From Rhyacophila brunnea (taxonomy: Eukaryota > Arthropoda > Insecta > Trichoptera > Rhyacophilidae): 64,000 nucleotides of DNA. This document shows positions 53,858 through 62,975 of this stretch, in pieces (within the stretch, counting starts at the first letter, position 1; each line of letters opens with the position of its first letter). The translations under genes were made by a program, and so were the position numbers. The notes beneath the pieces are model-generated. The model had not been told where the DNA came from. It made no database searches and saw only the letters and a program-made list of their open reading frames with translations. The stretch lies in NCBI GenBank assembly GCA_022495005.1, contig JAGYXB010000797.1, forward strand, positions 1,667,985-1,731,984. The letters run 5' to 3'.

Positions 53858-54838
53858 TTAATTAATACACGTATTCATATTTTGTTCCCCCGCCGTAGAA
53901 GTCTGTGTGTCTATCGGTCTCTGGTAAAATGTTTTAAAAGTAGCTTCTTGGCGCCAATTACCTCTCTGCAGGATGTCATCTATAGGGTAATTCTCTAACC
54001 AATTTAGGGAGACGACTGCTGATCGGGTACTGCCTGGTGATTTCTGTACCCCTGCATCAGCGAGTACTGACTTCACCCAATTTCCGATGACTGCTCGAGT
54101 CGCAGGTTTTGGGGGGCCTCTTGACGAGATAAATAATGCCGGAATACCACCTTATTCTCTTCTCTCACTAGAAACACAGATAAGTTTTCGTAGCTAAAAT
54201 ACTCGATCGATGTTTTGGCAACTGGAAGCGTTTAATTTCCATCCAGATTGACGGTGCTTTTATGTGTCTGTCTTGGAACCAAACACTGGCCATAGAATTA
54301 TATGGTCGCCATTATCGACTAGGCCATTATCCGCTACACTGAGTAGGGTAAGGTCATAAGCCCGTCGTCACGATGCGAGTAATAATAATATAGCTGTTCT
54401 GCGTGAAACTCCATATGGGTTGTATACTAGTGGTGTTGTTTTCTTGAGGTAGTCTACGGTTATTCTTGGATCCCAAATCGGTGGTTCTGTAGGTTTAGTC
54501 TTGCGGGTGAATATGGTTTTTAACATATGACGCACTACTATGTTACTGCTGATGTCTTTACTGATCATAGGTTTGCAAAAGGTAGCTATGGCTGACTTAT
54601 GTACAAGAATAGTGTTATATGAAAGACCTTCCTTATTGTATAAGTGACCCAGGTATCTAGCCACTTCAATCGGCTCGGGGGCATTATAGCTTATCGTGTT
54701 GTCCATGCACCATGTCTTCCATTTGTCCCATGCAGGTTTATAGGTCTTCAAAGTGGATGGTCGCCAGCCGGAAGTGAGAAGTGATCTGTCCTCTACCGAC
54801 CAGCTAGAAACTAACTCTGCCCACCCGAAATTATCCAT
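53858..54838 (-). pseudogene. DIRS tyrosine recombinase, broken
   Basis: Frame 54,838-54,368 gives the N-terminal core-binding part: WRPSTLKTYKPAWDKWKTWC, then PIEVARYLGHLYNKEGLSYN. The last segment (54,076-53,858) gives ILQRGNWRQEATFKTFYQRP, where the Tyr in TFYQRP is the expected catalytic tyrosine of DIRS recombinases. Frameshifts lie between (about 54,080-54,360). It would cut and rejoin the circular DNA intermediate at the target. Confidence 0.85.
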
Positions 54839-55317
54839 AACCGGAGCGATAGGTCCCGGACTTGTGGAGGTGGATGGTTTGTCACCGTGTCCACTTGAAA
54901 TGACTAGGACTGGGATCGGATGGGGGTTCCAGTAATCTCTGATGTAGGTCTGCGCTCTAAAAACACTGCTTCCACCGTGGGGCTACTAGTAAATATTTTC
55001 CCCTTGCCGTGCTCAGGTGTGCCAATACTTGTGGAATTAGATTCGGTGGCGGGAATATCCAGGCTAGTTTGAAGTCCCACTGTCTACTGAAGGCATTGTG
55101 GAACAGTGCAAGGCATCGTTCGGATTTAGTGAGACATACGTTGCAACAACGTGGGCTGTTTTGAACGCGAACAGATCTACGTCTGGGAGTCCCCATCTTT
55201 GAAATAGGGGAGTTGTAGCCGCCATAATTAGGTGCCATTCTGGGATAATTTTTCTGCGTGAGAGATGGTCTGTGCCACGCAGTTGTATTTGCCTGGAATA
55301 TATTGTGCAGTCAATAA
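54839..55317 (-). pseudogene. DIRS methyltransferase-like (MT) region
   Basis: [17 protein letters not shown] followed by [20 protein letters not shown] matches the segment between RNase H and recombinase in DIRS elements. No complete methyltransferase motif was verified. Broken by frameshifts. Confidence 0.55.
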
Positions 55318-55701
55318 TTATATACTGGCCTGGTTGGCGATTTCCAGAATCTGTCGGCAAAGACTTAGTAGGGTTGCGGACTTTGTGCCCCCTTCGTTGT
55401 TGATGTAGGCCACCACTGTTTTGTTGTCGGTTTGTAGGAGTAATTCTGATCCCCTGAGCGTTTGCTTCCGGAGTTGTATCGCTGAGAGTACTGCATACAG
55501 CTCTTTTTGGTTGGAGTGCCACGTGGATTGGCTTTGTGTCCATGTACCTGATAGGTGGTACTCGTCTAACTGCGCTCCCCAGCCTGAATCGACTGCGTCT
55601 GTGATGAGGAAGTGATTGTAAGTTGCCCTGTGAATCTTTCTTGAGGAGCCCAATAATGTATTTTCACTAAGTACCCCGTCAAAATATCCCGAAAAAAGCA
55701 C
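55318..55701 (-). pseudogene. DIRS RNase H domain
   Basis: LITDAVDSGWGAQLDEYHLS, then SNQKELYAVLSAIQ and LLLQTDNKTVVAYINNEGGT. These are the D, E and D motifs of an RNase H fold in the DIRS arrangement, removing RNA from the RNA/DNA hybrid. Separated from the reverse transcriptase by inserted sequence at 55,674-56,282. Confidence 0.8.
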
Positions 55702-55930
55702 CCGCCATCGGTACGGATGGTCCGGTCAAGAGAGTCTCTAAAAAAGCCAACGCCGCTGTAATGCTCCCTACCTACCTGTTGTTAATGAACAAAAGAAACA
55801 TTTATGCACGCAGGAGATCTAACGATACAATGAAAACATCAATTTGTCATATATTTGGCTATTTTCGAGACTCTTTTGACCGGACCTTCCATACCAATGC
55901 GGGGGCTTTTTTCGGGATATTTTTACGGGG
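55674..55930. mobile_element. Palindromic MITE inside the DIRS pol gene
   Basis: TA flanks (55,672-55,673 and 55,931-55,932). CCCCGTCAAAATATCCCGAA and its near complement start inverted arms of about 78 bp. Inserted between RT and RNase H. Confidence 0.85.
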
Positions 55931-56282
55931 TAAATGCGAATGGATGGCAGTGTTGGAGACAAATTCCATCAATGATAATATAAAATTATTGATATATTTG
56001 AATGCTCGATACTGAAACGTCAAACAATCGTAGCGCTCCGTATTGATTTTTAAGATAATAACTTAATTATTCCCTTCCGAAATCTGTGCGTCGCGAATAA
56101 TAATTCGCTGTCGACAGCGTTCCCGAAAATCGCAACGATTATTCGCTGCAAATTCGCACTCAAGACGCAAGGCGGTCGCGCAAGCGTGCTCTTTTCCATA
56201 AGCCAATACGAGCTTGATTGGCGAATATTCGCTTTGGTGTATGGATCGCATAAGTCAGTTGCGACAGAAGAATCTCTCTGGA
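55931..56282. other. Unassigned insertion in the DIRS pol gene
   Basis: About 350 bp that fit neither reverse transcriptase nor RNase H in any minus-strand frame. GCGAATAATAATTCGC and CGATTATTCGCTGCAAATTC make small local inverted words. Probably a second insertion or a diverged piece; bounds uncertain. Confidence 0.35.
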
Positions 56283-56870
56283 CTAATTTGCCATCAGAAA
56301 GTCATCTAAGTAAGTGACGATTCTCATATTTTTTCTCCGGAGGTATTCGGCCACCCAGTTTGTTAATGAGGCAAACAGTCTTGGTGCTGCCAACAGTCCA
56401 TTGTGAGACATGTGAATTGAAGAAGTTCTCCTTGGTAAACTAGCCGAAGGAATCGGCGATGTTGTATAGCTATAGGTACATGTAGGTACGCTTGGCTTAG
56501 GTCTTTTTTTACTAACCAGTCTTCCCTTTACAGGAATGTCTGGACCTTGAAATGGTGGTTTGAACGGCCATGGTTGTACAAAACCGTTTAGGCGTTTTAG
56601 GTTGTAGACGGGTCGTTGACTGCCGTCTTGCTTCTTTACTAGGAACAGGGTTGAGAGGTAGCTCGGAGATGGCTCTGCCGATTCTAATACTCCCGATTTC
56701 TTCAGTTCCGCGATTTGTGAAGTGATTTCCTGGAAATGCTGGAGGCATCCCCCTGTGAACGTGGTGAGTGAGACCCGGTCACCTGCGTCTAGGGTAAGTG
56801 CCCCTCGTACCACCTGGGTTACGTCTGGGAAAACCTCGGTTGGATGGGCATGGGCCTCTCGGCAAGCCAC
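56283..56870 (-). pseudogene. DIRS reverse transcriptase, degenerate
   Basis: Contains ITSQIAELKKSGVLE, then SYLSTLFLVKKQDGSQRPVY and NLKRLNGF (RT motifs before the first Asp), a frame-scrambled middle, then MRIVTYLDDFLMAN with the catalytic YLDD box. The stop after LMAN and the disordered region near 56,480-56,560 show loss of function. Confidence 0.85.
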
Positions 56871-57132
56871 CCTGATATCCTCCTCGTGTATCCCTGCCTC
56901 CGAAATGTGTCCTTGTGTCCACCTGACGAAGTGCTAGGTTGACTCTCCCTGCCCTGGTCAACCGCTTTGGTGGTCTGATCGAAGACCTTCTCGCGACCCC
57001 CACCTCTTTCTAGGAAAACCGCCAGTTTATCTTTGTTGAAGATAGTTTGGCGCTAAGTAGGATCTTGTTAAGAGCCTCTTGCGTAAAGGTGTCTTTTATT
57101 ACCGAGATGATTTTCTGCCGCCTCATCTGAGC

Positions 57133-57854
57133 CTACTCTGCCCGTTTTCCACAAAGGATTCGGGTGACGTCCTCAGACACTTTGTTGAGTGCTGACGAGT
57201 TCCCGAACTCCTTTACGACCGTCTCAAAAAGAGCTGTACCAATGGTGTGGTCGCTGACAGAGTCGACAACTCGCTGTAACGCGTCCCAAATGCACTCCTT
57301 TTGAGCAAGCATTGCATTTTGGAAGCCGGCAATCGTACGCTCCATTAGATGTATGGTGTGCGATTAACGATCGTAGGTGCGTAACTCATCGTTGAGTCCC
57401 AACTCAACGAAGGACGGGGCCGCCAAATATTGTTTTTGGGTTTCAGCATAGCGAACTCCAGCTCAATTATCTGTGTCGAAAAGTTGGAGTCTGGTAAGTT
57501 CCGCTACCCGAGCTTTGTCTGGCATCGGAAAAGCAAGCTCATGTACTACGACACTAAATACAGGCAACGGAATCCTGTTGGGTTTTTCCGCTGTTTCGGG
57601 CCTTGCGGGCGGCCGTAAAAAAACTTACCGGAGAGTCAATGTTTACCGTCGGCCTCTGCGGAGTAGGTACCACTGCAGGCAGACCCTGTTGGGTCAAGAT
57701 TGAAAAAATCTGCGATACCTATCTGGATAATAATCCAGTTACATTACTGACGCCTCAGCTCACCCACTCGATCCTCTATCAGTAATTCTGACTCATCCGA
57801 GTCGGTCTCCATCGCCAGTCCCTCCGCGACGTTGCTATTTTCATTACGCTCCAT
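57133..57854 (-). pseudogene. DIRS gag-like region
   Basis: ATG at 57,854 opens a short acidic frame (MERNENSNVAEGLAMETDSD). A later frame (57,345-57,133) reads MERTIAGFQNAMLAQKECIW and ends RILCGKRAE. Position and acidic-to-helical character fit a DIRS gag; several stops intervene. Confidence 0.5.
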
Positions 57855-57949
57855 GTTAATGCACAAATTTTACAATTTAACTGTACTTTCGTTAGACTCA
57901 AAATTTTCCGCTTGTTGAACAAAGGAAAAACAATCAACTATGAATAAGC

Positions 57950-58120
57950 AGAGACAAAGGACGCCACTAAAAGAACCGTCAGTCCTGCCAGCCTGCTAAA
58001 CAAGATGAGCAGCCAGAGAGATAAATAATCGAGAAGAAAAGGGGGTAAAAAGAGGCCAGCAGAGAAGAACACAAGGCAAAAAATACGATGAACATCTCAA
58101 GGGACTTCAGAGTCAATAGC
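57950..58120 (-). repeat. DIRS inverted terminal repeat, right
   Basis: Partner of the left repeat; its outer edge GCTATTGACTCTGAAG meets LINE sequence at 58,121. Confidence 0.85.
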
Positions 58121-58980
58121 AAATAATTGAGAATTTTTGATGGAATAAAATGCCTTTTCATAGTCTATAAAACCAAAATATAATGGCAGTTTGTATTCCT
58201 GGTAGCGCTCTATGATTTCCCTGACGACCTGTATATGATCCATAGTACTGTAGTCTCTTCTGAATCCGGCTTGCTCTCTTGGTTGGTTCTCGTCTAGAAC
58301 TGTTTCGAGACGGTTTGATATTTTCGTGAAAACCTTATACAGAATTGGCAGTAGACTAATTGGTCGATAGTTTTTCAGATCTTCAGTGTCTCCTTTCTTA
58401 TGGAGAATAATAATGGAGGCATTTTTCCATGACTCTGGGATATTCTCTTCGTGCAGACAAGCTGTGAACAAAAGTGCGAACACTTCGCTCACCGTCCTGC
58501 CGGCCCGTTTGAGAACATCGATAGTCAGCCCATCTTCTCCGGGGGCTTTCCCACTATTCATGTACATTATAGCATATTCCACCTCTGTAGTAGTAACCTC
58601 GGGAAGAGGATCTCCATATTCTCCGTTCACAAGAAGACCTGAATTGATGTCAGTGCCATCTTTGTACAGAGCGCTGTAAAACTTTACAGCAGTGTCCAGT
58701 AGATGATCCCAGTTACGCACATACTTCCATCTTGCGTTTTTAGTGTCGTGATCTGCCGTCTCCATATTGATAGATGCTGCTTGTTCTTGTGTAAGCTCCT
58801 TCCTGGTGCAACAATTGATTTTACAAGGTTCATATTGAACTTACGAAGATCTTCTCGTATGTTTTTACATAGAGTTTTGCACAGCGTAGAGTACTCGAGA
58901 TCATTTGCAACTTGTTGCTCGCTTTTCGTACTCCTACGCAGCTTTATAAAGGTCCAACGTTTCCTTTGAAAGTTTGCTTA
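58121..58980 (-). pseudogene. LINE reverse transcriptase, N-terminal half (split by DIRS)
   Basis: Minus-strand frame 58,765-58,121 with MYMNSGKAPGEDGLTIDVLK, IPESWKNASIIILHKKGDTE, LKNYRPISLLPILYKVFTKI, EQAGFRRDYSTMDHIQ and YFGFIDYEKAFYSI: RT motifs 0 to 3 of a non-LTR element, in which F-x-D-Y-x-K-A-F carries the first catalytic Asp. It continues upstream with frameshifts to about 58,980, where the LINE is 5'-truncated. The rest of the domain is at 49,150-50,209. Confidence 0.85.
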
Positions 58981-59225
58981 CAGCAGCTGTCTCTTCCAAC
59001 TAATTGTATTGGGAGAATAATATTAAAATCCTTGGTTCTTGTTAAAAAGCCTAAAGCATTAGAGCCGCTGCAATCATACACTATACGGACTCGTGCAAAA
59101 CAATCTGTCATCCATCAGCGCCATCTCTTCTGAAAACAGAGCTAACTTGCGCATGCACAGTGCAAAATGATCTGTCATCCATCTTATTAAAAAACCAATA
59201 GTTAAAGTTTGTCGTCATTAGTATG

Positions 59226-59365
59226 TCACCTCGTAGCATAAAGGATAATGCGCGGATTGCGGCGTAAACCCAGGAGATGCAGGTTTGATTCCTGCCGGGT
59301 GTCTTACTTTTTTCGAAAAGATTTTTTCTATTTGGTTATAATATATTTTCTCAGAAGTATTTTTC
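59226..59365 (+). mobile_element. SINE2, tRNA-derived, with head
   Basis: An Arg-tRNA-like head CCTCGTAGCATAAAGGATAA (A box TAGCATAAAGG) and B box GGTTTGATTCC, followed by the tail shared with 34,265-34,360. The anticodon arm does not pair well, so this is not a tRNA gene. Confidence 0.7.
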
Positions 59366-61875
59366 AAAATTGTGTATGTTCAATAATTAGAATGGTACCT
59401 AGGTACATTCTTAAGTCAGGTGAATTATTCGTTGAATAAAATAAATAGTTAGCTTTAGAGTTATGTATGTACAGAGTACAGAATATTCTAAAGTCTAAAC
59501 GATACATATCCATTTGTTATAATATGAAGGGAATTAAACAAGATACAAATGTTAGGCTAATTATTCCATGATACCTACATCTTTTAAATTTGTTTTTTCC
59601 ATTGTAACTCAAAAAGTACCTACCTACTACACGATACCGATAAAAGTGATAAAACTTGCGCAGATTATCATTGTTTGTACCAATTTAGTAGATTTTCATC
59701 CTATCGTAATCTTTGAACACCAAACATCAAATGCAATGTACCTAACCAAGGGATTAGGCCCGAAAGCTGTAGATACGTGGCACGTCACAGCGCACGCGTA
59801 TTAAGATGATTCGGTATATAATTATAGCGGCTCGCTGCAAGTCGCTTTGCCCGTGCTGTAGTGTTTTTAACAATTAGTACCTACTAAATACTTATGTTGC
59901 AAGTTGTGTTTCTATAATTATTTTAACCGAATAGATTTTAGGGCTTCCAACGCGTGTTCTTCCTTCTTTTTTACTCGACGTTTCGGGCCATTCTCAAGAG
60001 ATGATGTGTTGAGGAGTACCTATATGAATACAGCTCTAAGTTTGTCAAAAGGGAAACGTTTAGCTGAGAGCAAACATGGCTCAGAGTAAAATATTGTGAT
60101 AATGTGCCGTGTCAGCAGCTGTTAAGATGACCAGATCGAATATTGGATTTCGCCGAAAGCGCCAAAGCCATGACATTTTTAACCATCGTCTCTATGGATT
60201 CCTATGGACTTCAATAGCCTCCTGTACGAACTACCTAATAACTAGTACCTTACAAAACAAACCGCCCCGTACCACACTCGGTCTTAATTTAGCGTATCAC
60301 CAGTTTTTTACGCCTGGGAATATCTCAGGAGCAGGTGCTCAAGATTGACCACGTCACCACGCACTCAAATGTGCATTAACTGAGTTTACAGACCTTTATA
60401 ATAAAAGTGCCCATGGGAGAGAGGGGCACGGAAAATTAACAAAAATAAATGATTCAACAAAACTAAAACAATAGGTACGAAAATATCAAACCATGTGAAA
60501 AGATCTTCACGTCCGCAATTTTTATAAATGCATTCCTATACCTAAGTACAGCGATTCGCCGATTCCCTGAGCCCTTAACAACGTCGAAATCTAACCCAAT
60601 TTTTAACCAGAGTGATGGTGAGATGATGCATGTAAGTAATGCCGGCGCTCCATTGGCACGCAAGTAAGACGATTTACTTACAGTTTTCGGACTTTGCCGG
60701 GTGGAGCACCCCAGATCTGCAGACTTTTTAATCCGCAGAACAGGCTCGTTGGATTTCCAACATGTTTGATATTTTACTCACCGACTTGCCAGACTCCATC
60801 CGTCGATCACTATGCTAATTCGATTTGACTTTACGCGATCATTCAGACCGAAAAGAAAACTGTAATTGTTTTAAAAATTTTCATTGATTAATTTGTTAAT
60901 TTACACATTAGAAAATGTGAGATTTATTAATTATTTTCTTATTTGTGTTTATGAAACTCATGAAATAAAACGTAAAACTTATTACCTACGATATAAAACA
61001 TTACGATAATCCAAAAAGATTCCAATCTCTTTGCGATAATCGCAAATGTTGGCTTTTGACAGCTCGATTTTTTTATTCGTTCTGTTATGCATAAAATCGA
61101 TAAGTAGATATTAGATTCTAATTAGAGAAACCGCAACTTCCTCTGATAACAACAGCATCCTCTGATATCAATAATATTGTCAATTTAAATATTGATTCAA
61201 TTATTCTAATTAATTCCAGAAAACCACAAAATAATAATATATGTTATTTGTGTTGATAATTAGAAACTTCTAGAACATTATTCTTTTTCATATTTGCACA
61301 CGTAATGAATTTGTTAGTTCTCCATCGACCATTGTACCTCTAGTAGTGTAAGTTGGCTTTCTGTCAATTGTAATAATTGTATTACTCTAATTCTTATCCG
61401 TTTAATAAATCAAGCATCTATCAAAAGTTCTTCTATTTTAATTTGATATCTCCTGTGAACATTTCCGCTCTCTTTCGCTATTCCTGACAAAACAAAAGAA
61501 ACTTTTTCTATTTTCCTATTTTCATAGTCCTCTGTATAATAATAAAATAGCAAATTATACCTTTACAAGTATAAAGACTATTTAAATTCGTAATTACGAA
61601 ACCTAAAAGACTTAGTGAAAGTGATTAACTGTCTTACTTAAACTATTCCACTTTTTGGGGACGTAACAGTTCGTTGATCAGTAGCAGATCATAGACAAAT
61701 CGGACGATTGTCCTCAGACTTTTGGCTCGCCAATGGAGCGTTGGCATTACGATTTTTGTGGGTTGGTTTATTGTAGACTCTTGTCTTATAAAGAACCACA
61801 TAACTTTCTAATAACCTTTACATCAAGAAATGGTAGAGCTCCACCTTGTTAAATCTCCATTGTAAATTTAATCAA
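59366..61875. other. Spacer of 2.5 kb, nothing recognised
   Basis: AT-rich with small ORFs that show no domain (for example 59,568-59,804, 59,904-60,089 and 60,109-60,348). No repeat partners were found elsewhere in the window. It may contain intron or regulatory DNA of a gene outside the window. Confidence 0.35.
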
Positions 61876-62520
61876 TAACGGCCGGCACACACACAATCTT
61901 GTCTGCGTGAAAGCCTCGTGTGCGCGATGTCGCACGGGAATGATCGTGTGTCTAAAATCGCATAGCGAACAGCGGAAAGAGTGGGGTTGATCGCGTCCAA
62001 TCTTTCACGCGTGCCGTACGTCAAGTCGTTTATTAACACATTTTATTACGTTTAATCTCTCACTTGTGCCATACGTCAAATCGTTTTACTACGTTCATCA
62101 CAAATGGACGTTCGCGATTTCTCTCGCCAATTTATTACGGACCTTATGGACATGTATAAAATATCCCCATGTTTGTGGAGAATCAAATCGGCGGCATAAT
62201 TATGAAAATAGAAATTTACGCGATATGGCGTATGCAAAATTAATTAATTTCTCTCAAAGTGAGAGGATTTCCCGAGGCTAATAGAGATTTTGTAGTAAAA
62301 AAATTCATAGCCTTAGGGGCTGTTTTCGGAAAGAGTTAAAAAAAAGTAGAGGAAAGTCGACGTAGCGGTGGCGGAAGAGATGAAGTAGGTATATGAACCA
62401 TCATTGTGGTATTACGATCTGCTGCTCTTTACGAAGGACCAAGAGCCTCCAACGGCAAACATGTCAAATATGGATTAGGAGATCGGGGATATTGAGGATG
62501 AATCTGTAATCAAATGATGA
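61876..62520 (+). pseudogene. MADF-domain gene remnant, probable Harbinger origin
   Basis: Plus-strand pieces in three frames: DFSRQFITDLMDMYKISPCL and WRIKSAA; NRNLRDMAYAKLINFSQS; NRDFVVKK; then KKVEESRRSGGG and SLWYYDLLLFTKDQE-like. Together they make a MADF DNA-binding domain (Adf-1 type), which PIF/Harbinger transposons encode beside their transposase. Three frameshifts and stops break it. CGGCCGGCACACACACAATC at about 61,879, preceded by TAA, may be the left terminus; no right end was found. A decayed host MADF exon is the alternative. Confidence 0.55.
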
Positions 62521-62569
62521 ACTACTGTTCATTCTTAAATAATTTTTTAAATCATCGGGATAGTTTTGA

Positions 62570-62943
62570 CCAATGACATATTAAATGGACTACCCGGCGC
62601 GCACGAGAAATTGTACATGAAAGTCATTCACAGATGTATAGGTAGATGTCACGTGACCCAGCGGTGTCGCCAGACCGCTTACAAGCAGAATGTTCATTTG
62701 AGCGTAGGATACCGATATTAAAATATGAATTTCGCCATCCGGCAGACCCGACATAAAGTGAGTGTCATTTTATTTTCTAGATGCTTCGTCCATATTAATG
62801 TCATTGGTTTTGACGTAATTCACGAATTAAGGTCAATCAAAACTAATCAAAAATAATCAAAACACCGTCTATAGTCTTTAACCCAGACTTCGTTTTTCGT
62901 TTTGACTTAAACTTATACTTGCGCCTGCACAAGGTCAGCTAGT
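62570..62943 (+). repeat. Dispersed repeat W copy 2
   Basis: Matches 12,320-12,980 without its 405-bp extra piece. It ends AAGGTCAGCTAG before T, a Helitron-like 3' end, although the 5' end of the family is unknown. Confidence 0.55.
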
Positions 62944-62975
62944 ATAATATTTCTTCTTTATATATCCATTTATAA

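Larger units (their letters stand above)
50618..53877. mobile_element. Element Z: 3.26-kb element with perfect 35-bp TIRs
   Basis: TGAATACGTGTATTAATTAA and the next 15 bases (to GCTAAGTACCAA) at 50,618-50,652 are exactly complementary to 53,843-53,877. TA is on both sides. Inserted directly after the DIRS recombinase gene. TAAGTACCA-like words recur near 50,642, 50,690 and 50,808, and inverted near 53,588, 53,614 and 53,653, like subterminal binding sites. It contains a 98-codon ORF, a Helitron-like insertion (51,179-52,560), a family Y scrap near 53,100 and a hAT-like end CAGTGGTTTCCAAACTTTAT (inverted, ending at 53,421). Superfamily not recognised; TA flanks allow Tc1/mariner-like. Confidence 0.7.
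50210..58120 (-). mobile_element. DIRS-type (tyrosine recombinase) retrotransposon
   Basis: About 7.9 kb including a 3.26-kb nested element. Inverted terminal repeats lie at 50,210-50,390 and 57,950-58,120. The minus-strand gene order is gag-like, reverse transcriptase, RNase H, methyltransferase-like, tyrosine recombinase. Beside the left repeat, 50,430-50,500 carries GACTTCAGAGTCAACAAG followed by GCTATTGACTCTGAAGTC, the complements of the two element ends brought together. This is the internal complementary region that defines DIRS elements. It interrupts a LINE gene and no long duplication is seen, as expected for tyrosine-recombinase insertion. The left edge is uncertain by about 37 bp. 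All frames are broken. Confidence 0.85.

Noticed and set aside
59226..59305. Arg-tRNA-like sequence
   Set aside because: The anticodon stem fails to pair and a tail shared with 34,265-34,360 follows; SINE2.
59904..60348. Two small plus-strand frames (61 and 79 codons)
   Set aside because: No domain, no codon bias and no splice-site support; length expected by chance.
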